A stretch of DNA of 64,000 bases from Nitrospira sp. (GTDB taxonomy: Bacteria > Nitrospirota > Nitrospiria > Nitrospirales > Nitrospiraceae), in contig VGXF01000001.1 in the NCBI GenBank assembly GCA_016873435.1, positions 186,001 to 250,000 of the forward strand, in the 5' to 3' direction. The position numbers and the translations under genes are program-made. The stretch's first letter is position 1. Each line of letters opens with the position of its first letter. Under the pieces are notes generated by a model. The model saw nothing but the letters and a program-made list of their open reading frames with translations. It was not told where the DNA came from and did not search any database. Positions 7,806-16,682 of the stretch are shown piece by piece.

Positions 7806-8423
7806 TCAGCGCCTCGCCGCATTCCGCTGGCTGGCATATTCACGGATTTTGATCGAGGTGCCCAGTTGACTCTTCACACCCTGCGCGAGCACCAGGGCCG
7901 CTTCGTTGACGATCTCCGCCAGACCCCGGACATCGCAATTCTGACGTGAGGAGTCGACGCTTCCCTTCCATTCCGTCTTGATGCCTTTTGTATAGATCAC
8001 CGCTCCGGCAGCATCCTGAAACGTCACGGTCGCTCCCAACTCAATAGTCACGTCATGACTCTTATCCGCCTGACGGGGAATCAGAAGTCTCACATTCTGC
8101 AATCCTATGGTGACCGAAACCGTGCCGTCCGTCTTTCCCTTGAGCTGCTCCGGATCAATCCGCACACGTTCAAATGCCAGCCCAATTTGACGAAGCAATG
8201 CATAGGTAAGCTGCTCACCGTAGGCAATCGTCCGCAACTGCTGACACGCATCGTTGTAGCTGAGCGTCGCGTCCGTTACGCTTCGATCGACAGTCAGAAC
8301 AACAGCCAACGGCAGCCAGTATCCCTGGGTATCGCCGGAGCTGCGCAATGGAGACCAGCCGCACCCGGTAGCCCCGCTCAGAAGAGCCAGCATCAATCCA
8401 GTGACAGCTATTTGCTTCTTCAT
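7806..8423 (-). CDS. Putative lipoprotein of unknown function
   Basis: A 205-aa protein with a lipoprotein signal peptide: KK, a hydrophobic core and lipobox LLSGATGC, so the mature protein begins with Cys about residue 21 and is membrane anchored. The rest is predicted mixed alpha/beta with no recognised domain; it includes a conserved-looking segment on hydrophobic strands (VSVTIGLQNVRLL) reminiscent of outer-membrane-facing lipoproteins. It lies between tRNA-Thr and the divergent ubiA gene and appears to be transcribed alone. The upstream ATG five codons earlier is less likely. Confidence 0.65.
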   Translation of the reverse strand: MKKQIAVTGLMLALLSGATGCGWSPLRSSGDTQGYWLPLAVVLTVDRSVTDATLSYNDACQQLRTIAYGEQLTYALLRQIGLAFERVRIDPEQLKGKTDGTVSVTIGLQNVRLLIPRQADKSHDVTIELGATVTFQDAAGAVIYTKGIKTEWKGSVDSSRQNCDVRGLAEIVNEAALVLAQGVKSQLGTSIKIREYASQRNAARR

Positions 8424-8571
8424 CGTCTCTTTTCTCAAGACGTCCGCCTGCGCGCTGGCTCAGATATAACTGGATCGGCCAGAAAAGACAATCAGCGGGC
8501 AGTCCCTACCCCTCGATCCTGCGCTTGGTCGAAGGATTGACAGGCCCACCGACCGCCGCTATGGTCGGGGC

Positions 8572-9438
8572 ATGGATACGGCCGTGACGGTCCGTCTTCG
8601 ACTCATCGCTCAGTTGATTCGACTGCCCAGCCAGACTGGCACACTGCTGCTGATGGTACCTACCCTCTGGGCGTTGATACTGGCCTCCCATGGCCGTCCC
8701 GATCCAATGTTGATCGCCCTCTTCGCATTCGGCTCCTTCCTAATGCGGAGCGCCGGCGTCATTTTGAACGACGCAGCCGATCGTCGCTTTGACAGCCAAG
8801 TGGAGCGGACCAAAACCCGTCCGCTGGCCAGTGGCGCGCTAGCACTGCCCGAGGCGGCGATCATCCTCCTTGTACTGCTGGTGTGCGCCAGTGGACTGCT
8901 TCTGTTGCTCAACCAGCTGGCACTGAGATTGAGCCCGGTTGCCTTGCTCTTGGCCATCCTGTATCCCTTTGCCAAGCGCATTTTTCCACTCCCGCAGGCC
9001 GTGCTGGGAATCGCCTTCGGATGGGGCGTGGTAATGGCGTGGGCGGCAGCGGCCAATGCGCTCGCCCCCGAGGCCTGGCTGCTGTTTGCGGGCACCATCG
9101 CCTGGGCCGTGGCCTACGACACCATCTATGCCCTGCAGGATCGCACCGACGACGAGCGTCTCGGAATCAAATCATCCGCCATCCTGTTTGGGAAAAATAC
9201 CTGGCTGGCCGTTGCCATCAGCTTCGGCACGATGGCGGCCTGCCTGGCGCTGGCCGGATGGCTGTCCGGAATCGGCGTGGTGTTCTACGGCGTGCTGGCG
9301 GCCTGTTGTGGATTCGTGAGCCAACAGGCTTGGACGATCAGAAACAACGTGTCCGCCCAAGCGGCTTTTGCCATGTTCCGGCAACATGTCTGGATCGGTT
9401 GGGCGATCCTAGCCGGGTTTTGGATTGGATTCCTCTAA
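8572..9438 (+). CDS. ubiA: UbiA-family prenyltransferase
   Basis: A 288-aa, roughly nine-helix membrane protein with both aspartate motifs of the UbiA superfamily: NDAADRRFD (residues about 66-74) and YDTIYALQDRTDD (about 183-195), which bind Mg-diphosphate of the isoprenoid donor. UbiA attaches a polyprenyl chain to 4-hydroxybenzoate in ubiquinone synthesis; related enzymes make other quinones or hemes. The second motif matches the 4-hydroxybenzoate type closely. Whether this organism uses ubiquinone or only menaquinone cannot be decided here, so the substrate is open. Transcribed alone, ending at a strong terminator shared with the convergent cytochrome operon. Confidence 0.85.
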   Translation: MDTAVTVRLRLIAQLIRLPSQTGTLLLMVPTLWALILASHGRPDPMLIALFAFGSFLMRSAGVILNDAADRRFDSQVERTKTRPLASGALALPEAAIILLVLLVCASGLLLLLNQLALRLSPVALLLAILYPFAKRIFPLPQAVLGIAFGWGVVMAWAAAANALAPEAWLLFAGTIAWAVAYDTIYALQDRTDDERLGIKSSAILFGKNTWLAVAISFGTMAACLALAGWLSGIGVVFYGVLAACCGFVSQQAWTIRNNVSAQAAFAMFRQHVWIGWAILAGFWIGFL

Positions 9439-9456
9439 AAGGCGTGGACAGAAATG

Positions 9457-9483
9457 AGGCGGGGCCTATTGCCCCGCCTTTTG
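9457..9483. terminator. Bidirectional rho-independent terminator
   Basis: A 9-bp perfect GC-rich stem AGGCGGGGC / GCCCCGCCT (9457-9465 and 9471-9479) with loop CTATT is followed by TTTT on the plus strand and preceded by an A-tract region for the minus strand. It separates convergent ubiA and the cytochrome operon. The stop codon TAG of the diheme cytochrome lies in the loop, so one stem arm is coding sequence. Confidence 0.85.
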
Positions 9484-10485
9484 AATCGGGTTTTCGGGCT
9501 TCGGCGCGCGCAGCGTCGCGACATACAGGGTGACCGCCTTGGCATCCTCGTCGCTCAAACCAAGATTCGGCATGCGCGTAGTCGGCTTCATGGCCTGCGG
9601 ATACTTAATCCATCGGTAGACCCACGTCGGATTCAGGCGGAACCCCGCGCGGTCCAGAGCCGGCCCCACGGCCCCTCCCGCCTCACCTACCCGGTGACAG
9701 GCATTGCAACCATATTTATTCGTGTACAACTGCTTGCCATGCTCGACCAGTTTGTCAACCTGTTCCGGCTTCATGGTTAGATCAGGTCTTGGCACCGCCG
9801 CGAACTTGGGCCGCTCCTTGAAATTGGTCACGGCGGCCTGCGCGACATCAAGCACCTTCTTGGCTTTCACAAAGGCATCCTGCTCCTTTGCATAGACCGC
9901 CTCGTCCGTATCCTTCCCGCTCTTTTCGGCCTCGTCGTCAGCTTTTTTTTGGGCAGCTTCAAATGTTTGCTTAACCTGATCGAATTGCTGTTGCGCCGTC
10001 ACCTTCTCGCTTTCGAGCTTCTTCATCCGCCCAGCGATGTCGAACTCAGACTTCATGCCGTGGAGCGTCCGGACATACGCCACGATCGACCAAACTTCCT
10101 CTTCAGACAACGTGTATTTCAACGTCGGCATGGTCGGCACGGCGAATTCGTCGTCGCCGATCTTGTCGCCCTTGTCTGGCGTCGTGTCTTTCATGTCGCG
10201 CCAAATCGTATTAAAGATTTCCTCGTCCTTGTACGTAGACATTTCGCTCTTATTGGACAAATCTTTTGGGCGCGGGTCCGGCATCTTTGCCCAGTTATAG
10301 CCCTCGTTCTGGCGTCCGTGCTCGCCGTGGCAGTGCATGCAATAGTGCGCGTACAGATTTTTCCCCTTGGCCACCTGTTCGTTCTGGAACAGGGCGCACC
10401 CGGCCACACCGGCTCCGGCGGCAATCGTCGCCAGCACGCCTACGACCGCAAGTTTGTGGATTGCCATTCCCCTGTTCATGTTCAT
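9466..10485 (-). CDS. Diheme c-type cytochrome lipoprotein
   Basis: A 339-aa protein with a lipoprotein-like signal (GVAGC) and two class I cytochrome c domains: CMHCH at about residue 49 and CNACH at about residue 262. Between them lies a charged, Ala/Lys/Glu-rich region (about 155-235) likely to form a coiled coil or long helix. Methionines in the TMPTL and TRMPN regions are candidate distal ligands. It is the last gene of the respiratory operon and overlaps the preceding gene by 4 bp. It would act as a periplasmic electron carrier or subunit for complex III. Its final codons form the terminator stem. Confidence 0.85.
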   Translation of the reverse strand: MNMNRGMAIHKLAVVGVLATIAAGAGVAGCALFQNEQVAKGKNLYAHYCMHCHGEHGRQNEGYNWAKMPDPRPKDLSNKSEMSTYKDEEIFNTIWRDMKDTTPDKGDKIGDDEFAVPTMPTLKYTLSEEEVWSIVAYVRTLHGMKSEFDIAGRMKKLESEKVTAQQQFDQVKQTFEAAQKKADDEAEKSGKDTDEAVYAKEQDAFVKAKKVLDVAQAAVTNFKERPKFAAVPRPDLTMKPEQVDKLVEHGKQLYTNKYGCNACHRVGEAGGAVGPALDRAGFRLNPTWVYRWIKYPQAMKPTTRMPNLGLSDEDAKAVTLYVATLRAPKPENPIQKAGQ

Positions 10486-11303
10486 GCCGCCGGCCCTTTC
10501 TTCAGCTTTCGGATCACCACGAACTCAAATCCGGCGGCAAGCCCGATTGCCAGCACGGCATAGAGAGCGGGCGAATAGTCTGCCGGCGGATCGACCCTGA
10601 AATACCACCAGGACGACACCGCCTTCTGCCCACCCTTTTCCCTTAGCTCGCCGCTGGCAGGGTCCTTCTGACCGTCCCAAATGGCAAAAGCGATATTGCT
10701 AAACGTGCCTGGCTGGAATTGGGTATCGTGCTCCTTGTCGTCGGTGATGACCGCTCGCTTAAAGACCACCTTCCACTTGCCATTCTCATAGACGCTCTTG
10801 CCCGTGACATCCTGGGAATCCTGGACCTTCAACGTCCCGAAACCCTTGGCCGTCATATCGAGCGCCTTGCCATCCTTGTTCTTCCAATACCAGATGTTAA
10901 CTGGTCCGCCTTCCACCTGTCCCATCGGCTGCCCGTGCGCAAAATGCGCCTTCTTGTCGCCGACCATGAATTCAATTGCGGCAGCATCGTCCGCATCCTG
11001 CGTCGGATCCTCATACTCCAGCAGGATCGCAACCTGCTTACCGTCGCTAAGCCCGCGGACCTTGACGTCTTTCACCGTCGCTTCCTGAATCCGCGGCTGC
11101 CAGTGTACCTGGGGAGACATAGGGAACTGCGCCGCCACGGCGGAATTCCACGCTGCGGCCGTGGGATCATCGGGCACCGAGCTGACCAGCGCCGCCCGCA
11201 CCGCCACGCTCTCCTGCGCCCACGCGGAGCCCACCCCCGCCGTGCTAGCCAGCAGCGCCGCGCCTGCGAGTCCCGCTCTCCAGAGTGCCGTCTGATTCGT
11301 CAT
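10482..11303 (-). CDS. Ethylbenzene-dehydrogenase-type heme b protein, membrane anchored
   Basis: A 273-aa protein: Sec signal (cut near SAWAQ), an EB_dh-type beta-sandwich with the family hallmark PVNIWYWKNKDG and GKWKVVFKRA, and one C-terminal transmembrane helix (about 243-262). In this family (gamma subunits of DMSO-reductase type II enzymes, e.g. EbdC and proposed NxrC) a single heme b is held by Met and Lys. The Met in HGQPMGQV is a candidate ligand. Start follows AAGGGG. It is embedded between c-type cytochromes of the complex III operon, not beside a molybdoenzyme, so it may serve as an extra electron input or output site. Confidence 0.8.
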   Translation of the reverse strand: MTNQTALWRAGLAGAALLASTAGVGSAWAQESVAVRAALVSSVPDDPTAAAWNSAVAAQFPMSPQVHWQPRIQEATVKDVKVRGLSDGKQVAILLEYEDPTQDADDAAAIEFMVGDKKAHFAHGQPMGQVEGGPVNIWYWKNKDGKALDMTAKGFGTLKVQDSQDVTGKSVYENGKWKVVFKRAVITDDKEHDTQFQPGTFSNIAFAIWDGQKDPASGELREKGGQKAVSSWWYFRVDPPADYSPALYAVLAIGLAAGFEFVVIRKLKKGPAA

Positions 11304-11310
11304 GATCCCC

Positions 11311-12030
11311 TTACTCCCACGTCCGGGGCTTCTGACCCGCCCCGTCGTACTCGCCCATGATGATCTTCCATATTTGCTCGTCTTTTAACTCGACCTCCCA
11401 CCGCGGCATGGCGGACTTCCACGGCATGCCCTCGACAGAAAGGCCAACGCCGCCCTTCTTGATGCGCCAGAACAGATAGCTTTCCTGCAACATCGCGATC
11501 GTCGTGGGGTCCTTGAAATTAGCCGGGGGAGGATTGAAGCCGCGCGCGGCTGGCCCCTTGCCGTCAAACTGGCCATGACAGGGAGAGCAATAGGCCGCGT
11601 ACAATCCCTTCCCCTGCATAATGTTCTCCGGCGTATTCGGCACGGGATTCGACAGCCCCGTAAACTCACCCGGCGGCGCCGGGTGGATGGTCCGATTTTC
11701 GGCCGGCGGCAACGCGCTGGGTGCCGTGCTCGCGTAGGTCTCATAGCCGATGAACAGCGGAAAGAGCGCCAGCACGACGAAACGAGCCGTTTGCATAGCC
11801 CCGGCCTGCCGTTCTCCGCTAATAAACCGGAACACTGGGCCAAGAAACTCTTCCATGGAGCCGCCGGTCAGGGTCTTAAAAATCATAATCCCGGCGATGG
11901 TCAGTGCGATGTACAGCGTGATGAGACTCGCCGGCAGCGGAGCCGAACCAGGCAGATTCGGCACGACCAGCTTTAGAAATAGATAGATGACCGCGATGAG
12001 GATTGCCGGCTTGATCAACGCTCCGCCCAT
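11311..12030 (-). CDS. Membrane-anchored monoheme cytochrome c
   Basis: A 239-aa protein with about three N-terminal transmembrane helices (residues about 8-25, 33-52, 80-100) and a C-terminal class I cytochrome c domain with CSPCH near residue 148, followed by MPRWEVELKDEQIWKI as the distal-ligand region. The heme domain should face the periplasm. It sits 23 bp after another membrane cytochrome c and 7 bp before the EB_dh gene. Similar to quinol-oxidising complex-associated cytochromes; likely a fixed subunit of the complex III assembly. Confidence 0.85.
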   Translation of the reverse strand: MGGALIKPAILIAVIYLFLKLVVPNLPGSAPLPASLITLYIALTIAGIMIFKTLTGGSMEEFLGPVFRFISGERQAGAMQTARFVVLALFPLFIGYETYASTAPSALPPAENRTIHPAPPGEFTGLSNPVPNTPENIMQGKGLYAAYCSPCHGQFDGKGPAARGFNPPPANFKDPTTIAMLQESYLFWRIKKGGVGLSVEGMPWKSAMPRWEVELKDEQIWKIIMGEYDGAGQKPRTWE

Positions 12031-12053
12031 GAGTGTGCCCTCCCCGCTTCCCG

Positions 12054-12734
12054 TTACTGCCCGTGAACCATGGCCACCAGGCCTGCGTCCGCCTTCATGT
12101 TCTTCTGCTTCGCCTTGTCCGTGACCGGCGTCTTGCCTGGAACCGCAGGTGCTGCTGGAACTGCAGCGGGCGCGCCGCCGGGCACTTCGATTTCAGACGG
12201 GCTGACCGTGATCGGCTCGCCGCTCATCTGCTGCAGGAATGCGATCACCGACAGAATTTCGTTCTTGGTCAGACCGATCGGGTTCTTGTTGATATACGGC
12301 ATACGGGCCGGATATTCCTTGGGAACCCCCTCGTGCCGGTAATCCAGATAAATGTACGCCTGCGGCTGCGTCAGACTTTCGTACATGAACTCGCGGCTCA
12401 GCTTGGCCCCGATGCCCTTGAGATCTGGGCACCGCGCCGCTTCACTGGGCCCGATTGAATGACACAGCGCGCACTGGCCTTTGCTGAAGAAAATTTTCTG
12501 GCCGATCACCGCCATGTCATTGGCCGTCTTGATGCTAGCCACATCGAACTTTTCCTCCACCGGCGGCAGCGAGGCCATCTGCGGCACGCTCAGGGCCACC
12601 AGCGAGAAGAGCCCCAGGACGATCATCACGAACCCAATCACGCGCGGAAAGCGCGATTGGATAAAGAGCAGGATCGCGACGCCCGTTCCGACGACGCCCA
12701 GCCCGATTAACTGCAGCATTGCAACTTCGCTCAT
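12054..12734 (-). CDS. Membrane-anchored monoheme cytochrome c
   Basis: A 226-aa protein with two N-terminal transmembrane helices (about 5-25 and 32-52), a cytochrome c domain with CALCH near residue 88 and a Met ligand candidate in ARMPYIN, then an Ala/Pro-rich tail. It is 31 bp downstream of the first CydA-like gene and 23 bp upstream of the next cytochrome gene. Likely passes electrons within the complex encoded by the operon. Confidence 0.85.
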   Translation of the reverse strand: MSEVAMLQLIGLGVVGTGVAILLFIQSRFPRVIGFVMIVLGLFSLVALSVPQMASLPPVEEKFDVASIKTANDMAVIGQKIFFSKGQCALCHSIGPSEAARCPDLKGIGAKLSREFMYESLTQPQAYIYLDYRHEGVPKEYPARMPYINKNPIGLTKNEILSVIAFLQQMSGEPITVSPSEIEVPGGAPAAVPAAPAVPGKTPVTDKAKQKNMKADAGLVAMVHGQ

Positions 12735-12765
12735 ATGCCCCCGCTAGTCAGATCGAAGGTTCAAA

Positions 12766-14547
12766 TTAATGTCCGCCACCCGCCTTCGCCTTGTCCCCCA
12801 TCGTGGCCACCCAAAAGATGAAAGCGACGAGCATGCAGAACGCGAAGGTGTTTAGCGACATGAAGGCCGCCGCATATCCCAATGCTGGCGAATAGGCGTA
12901 GGGTGACGAGTCACGCATCACACCATAGATGTGCCAGTGCACGCGGGACGATGACCGCGCGTAGCCCATCAGCGTCATGAGCAGGATGACCATGATCGCG
13001 TTGAGCACCAGCGCGTAGCCGGCCCGAGGCGGCATACGCCCCCAGATCATTTCCGTGGTCGTCTTGGCGCTCTTGAGAAGCAACGCGGTCAGTGGCGTGA
13101 TGGTGACCATGACGAAGAGGACGATCAGCACCTGCGCCACCGAGAAGTAGTTAATGCGGACAATGGCCGGCACAAAATAACCCCAGACGCCAAGCACAAT
13201 CACAACTAGTGCTGCCACGACTAACACACCGCTCATGACCGACTTGGCCATCTTGGCCCAGGTAGCGGTTTCCTCCTTGCCCGCGCGCCAGTACATGATG
13301 AAACTCATGAACGTAACCAGAATCATGAGATTGGCGACCGTCATTTTGGCCGACATAACACCGAAAGCACCGAGCAGCGGGTGATGTGTACCGCCCAGCT
13401 TGCGTGCCTCCTCTAAGCTCGCCACGAGTGAGTGTGGCGTCATCCACACACCCAGGCACAACAAGAGAATCACCAGCATCGCCATGATCGGCTTCTTGTA
13501 TTGCTGCTCCGATCCGGGAATGCGGTGCGTAATACCTAGCCAGAAATAGTAGTTTGAACCGAGGAATAGCACGCCGATGAGCATGGCTTGCAGGATGAAC
13601 AGCCAGGAGAGGAATCCGCCCATCAGCGTAATGCCCATCTGCTGATTGTACTGATAGACTTCCCGCATCAACCAGTAGCCTGCGAAGGGCAGCGGCAGCA
13701 GGCCGAAGACGCCGATAAAGTTCCCGACATAGCCCATCCAGTCGTAGTGCTCACGCTCCTCCGGCGTCTTCGCCGACAGGTAGCGCACCCCGGCGTAGGC
13801 GCCACAGATGTACCCTCCCAGGACAACGTTGGCGATCAGGCGGTGGATGTTAACGGGCCACCACGTCGGATTCCACGTGGCCGCCCAGGCACGCTGCAGG
13901 TCCGTGCCTTCCGAAATGACGACGGGGCTCGCCTGAAAGGTCGCCCAGGAGTTCGGCACGACCATGATGAAGAACGCAAAGACGTTTAGCAGGAAACCCA
14001 GAAAAATATGGAACGTCTTCTTGCCGCCATCCTGCATGACATCCCAGCCGTACCAATAGAGATAGAGCGTCGCCGTTTCCAGCAGGAACAGCAGGCAGTA
14101 GACAACGAAGGACGGGAAGAAGATATCCGACAGATAGGCCATTAGCTTAGGGTAAAAGCCGATCAGCAAAAACAGGAGGATGCCGCCAAACAGGGCCGTC
14201 GTTGCATAAGAAGAGGTCAGGAGCTTGGTGAACTCCTTGGCCAGCTTGTCGTACCGCTTTTCGCCGGTCTTCCAGCCCACGACTTCGCAGAGCCAGGCAA
14301 AAATCGGCACACCCAGCACGAAACCAGCCAGCAACAGATGGAGCTGGGCAACGACCCAGACGATATTCCGACTGCCGCCTAACTGCGGAAGGTCTCGGTA
14401 GGCCGTCGCCGCCTGAGGAGCCGCCTCCTCTGCCCAGCCCGCCACGGGAAACCCCAGCGCGCCAGCCAGCAACGCCAATCCGGCGATGGACAGCATCCAC
14501 CAGCCCCGGCGCGAACCCTGCTCTCCTGACAACCTGTCATGCCTCAT
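12766..14547 (-). CDS. Cytochrome bd-like (CydA-type) membrane subunit
   Basis: A 593-aa polytopic protein (about 14 helices, the first a probable signal/anchor). It retains CydA-like heme ligand positions: His in QLH (about 70), Glu in FLLET (about 157) and His in NIHR (about 235). The CydA GRQPW region reads WMTPH (about 368-372), and SNYYFWL is shared with the second copy in the operon. The start at 14547 has AAGGAG six bases away; the GTG five codons earlier overlaps that site. No CydB is present in the window. Nitrospira genomes are known to carry several bd-like proteins of debated function; here the context suggests a subunit of complex III rather than a stand-alone oxidase. Confidence 0.8.
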   Translation of the reverse strand: MRHDRLSGEQGSRRGWWMLSIAGLALLAGALGFPVAGWAEEAAPQAATAYRDLPQLGGSRNIVWVVAQLHLLLAGFVLGVPIFAWLCEVVGWKTGEKRYDKLAKEFTKLLTSSYATTALFGGILLFLLIGFYPKLMAYLSDIFFPSFVVYCLLFLLETATLYLYWYGWDVMQDGGKKTFHIFLGFLLNVFAFFIMVVPNSWATFQASPVVISEGTDLQRAWAATWNPTWWPVNIHRLIANVVLGGYICGAYAGVRYLSAKTPEEREHYDWMGYVGNFIGVFGLLPLPFAGYWLMREVYQYNQQMGITLMGGFLSWLFILQAMLIGVLFLGSNYYFWLGITHRIPGSEQQYKKPIMAMLVILLLCLGVWMTPHSLVASLEEARKLGGTHHPLLGAFGVMSAKMTVANLMILVTFMSFIMYWRAGKEETATWAKMAKSVMSGVLVVAALVVIVLGVWGYFVPAIVRINYFSVAQVLIVLFVMVTITPLTALLLKSAKTTTEMIWGRMPPRAGYALVLNAIMVILLMTLMGYARSSSRVHWHIYGVMRDSSPYAYSPALGYAAAFMSLNTFAFCMLVAFIFWVATMGDKAKAGGGH

Positions 14548-14573
14548 GAACAACTCCTTCACGCCAGTGCTGG

Positions 14574-15581
14574 TCAGGCCTTCGACTTGCCGGCGGCCAG
14601 CTTCTTTTCAGGGGCCCTGGTCTTTTTGTTATTCTTCGCCTGTTCTTCCAGCGCCTGCACGGAGGCTTCAGCCTGCGTCAGGATACGATCGGCTTTTTGC
14701 AAGGCGTCGGCAGGCTTGAATGGAGGCGGCGCCTTTTGCTCATCTTTTTTGTACGATTCGTGCGGATGCGGCGTGGTGACGGGAATCGTCGCCCACAGCA
14801 GAAATACCAGCATCGCTCCGGCGGCTGAAAACGCGATCAGCATCAACGGCTGATCAGCCGGGACGCGCATCAAATCCCAACGGGTGATGAGTTCCGAATA
14901 GGCAGCTCCGGTAGGACGGTTGCCATCTGCCACGCGCTGCACCATCCACCCAACTACAGAACATCCGATCACGAGTAACGCCAGCAACACGGACGCCGCC
15001 GCACTGCCCCAGAGGGTGAACTCCACACTGATCCGCTCGGCAACCGGCAGCGCCTTGAGCGGGCCGAACTCCAGGACCGCCTGCGTGACCGCCTTGGCAA
15101 TGCCCACCGCTCCACCGGTGACCACAGTTGCAACGATTTCTGGCGCGCTGTCGACACTGCCTTTGAGGACCGGCATGCCGGCCAGCACGATGCAGAGCAA
15201 TGGGAAAAACACCAGCCCAAAGCCCGCAATGCGCCCCCAGAGCGCCGCGCCCAGACCATCCGTCGGCTCCACACGGAGTTTTTCAAGGAAGAACGTTTTA
15301 CCTGTTACGCCCAACGCCCAGATGTCGATCGGGATGGCCAGGAGAAACAGCAGGCCCAATCCGACACCTTCGCTCAGATGCAGATCCAGTGCAGCCTGCG
15401 CAAACGGCAATCCCAGCACCGTCACCGGACTGGCAAAAAGTAGCAGCAGCGCCAGACCCGCCTTGGCCTCCAGTTGCAAGGAGCCCATCATCATCAACAC
15501 CAAGGCCAGTGCGAGCTTGATGGGAATGCCCGTCCAGCAGGCATCCCAGAGAAGCGAAAGTCCGGTCCTGAATGAGGCCAT
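14574..15581 (-). CDS. Polytopic membrane protein of unknown function in complex III operon
   Basis: A 335-aa protein with about seven hydrophobic helices over residues 15-270 and a charged cytoplasmic or periplasmic tail with Lys/Glu/Ala repeats (about 285-335), likely helical. It has no heme motif and few conserved polar residues in the membrane. It lies 6 bp after cytochrome b and 26 bp before the first CydA-like gene. I do not recognise the family; by position it is a structural or assembly subunit of the respiratory complex. Confidence 0.65.
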   Translation of the reverse strand: MASFRTGLSLLWDACWTGIPIKLALALVLMMMGSLQLEAKAGLALLLLFASPVTVLGLPFAQAALDLHLSEGVGLGLLFLLAIPIDIWALGVTGKTFFLEKLRVEPTDGLGAALWGRIAGFGLVFFPLLCIVLAGMPVLKGSVDSAPEIVATVVTGGAVGIAKAVTQAVLEFGPLKALPVAERISVEFTLWGSAAASVLLALLVIGCSVVGWMVQRVADGNRPTGAAYSELITRWDLMRVPADQPLMLIAFSAAGAMLVFLLWATIPVTTPHPHESYKKDEQKAPPPFKPADALQKADRILTQAEASVQALEEQAKNNKKTRAPEKKLAAGKSKA

Positions 15582-15587
15582 GCGACC

Positions 15588-16682
15588 CTAGTCTAAAAAT
15601 TCACGATTAATGATCGCGGACACGGTAAAGATCAAAATGCTGGCCATGACAACGATCCAGCCGATTAGCGCGAGGGGCCGCTTAAAAATATTGCGTTCTG
15701 GGCTACGGTCGATAAACGGCAACGCCGCCAGCAGGGCCATGAAAGCGCCAGGCAGCGCAATGGCGCCCAGGAACTGTCCGAACTCACCGGCAAAAACCTT
15801 CAAGCGCAGCAATTGGAATAGGAACAGGAAGTACCACTCCGGCTCCGGATGGTAGTCACCAGGGTCGGGGGTCGCCTCTTCCAGCAACACTACCGGCTCC
15901 CACCGAGCTAGCGCGCAAATCGTGAGGAACACAGCGGCCATTGCCACCATGTCCTTCCAGATCTGTCGCGGGAAGAAGTAGTCGGTCTTGGCGTTGATCT
16001 CCTCAGGTGTGCCGCGGAACGGACCAGCCGGCCCCGCCGACCGGAACAGGAACAGGTGTAGCCCCGCCAAGCCCATCAGCGCCGCCGGCAGGATCATGAC
16101 GTGAATGACGAAAAACCGCGTCAGTGTCATCTGCCCCGGCGTGGCCCCGCCTTTGAGAAACCGCGCCATAAAATCGCCGACGAGCGGCGTTTTGTCCATG
16201 ATCTCAACTCCGACAGTCGTGGCCCAATAGGCGCGCTGGTCCCACGGCAGCAAATAGCCGGTGAACCCGAAGCCCATGACGATGCCGAATAGAGCTAATC
16301 CAACCAGCCAGATCATCTCGCGTGGTTTCTTATACGCGCCCCAGAGAAAGACCTGTGACATGTGTGCAAAAACCATCACCACCATCGCCGAGGAGCCCCA
16401 GAAGTGATAGCTGAGGATAAACCAGCCGTAATCCACCTCGTGAATGATGAACTGCGTGCTGGCGTAAGCATGGTCGGCACTGGGTACGTAGTAGAACATC
16501 AGCAGCATGCCCGTGAGCGCCTGCATGATGAAGATGAACAGGAGGCAGGAGCCCATGACATAAGCCCAGCGCGACCCGCCAGGAACGGGCTCGTTGAGCA
16601 TCTTGGCCTGGAGAGTCTTCAGACCCACCCGCTCATCGACAAAGGCGATCACTTTTTCAAGCAGCTTGGGTTCGGCGCTCAT
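15588..16682 (-). CDS. Cytochrome b of quinol:cytochrome c reductase (complex III)
   Basis: A 364-aa, about eight-helix protein with the four axial histidines of the two b hemes: His93/His107 (13 residues between) and His194/His209 (14 residues between, the b6f/Bacillus-type spacing). The Qo-site motif is PEWYF. N- and C-terminal halves that are separate in b6f are in one chain. The b6f Cys that binds the extra c-type heme appears replaced by Val at the aligned position. The ATG directly abuts the stop of the Rieske gene. It oxidises quinol and works with the Rieske and c-type cytochromes around it. Confidence 0.93.
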   Translation of the reverse strand: MSAEPKLLEKVIAFVDERVGLKTLQAKMLNEPVPGGSRWAYVMGSCLLFIFIMQALTGMLLMFYYVPSADHAYASTQFIIHEVDYGWFILSYHFWGSSAMVVMVFAHMSQVFLWGAYKKPREMIWLVGLALFGIVMGFGFTGYLLPWDQRAYWATTVGVEIMDKTPLVGDFMARFLKGGATPGQMTLTRFFVIHVMILPAALMGLAGLHLFLFRSAGPAGPFRGTPEEINAKTDYFFPRQIWKDMVAMAAVFLTICALARWEPVVLLEEATPDPGDYHPEPEWYFLFLFQLLRLKVFAGEFGQFLGAIALPGAFMALLAALPFIDRSPERNIFKRPLALIGWIVVMASILIFTVSAIINREFLD

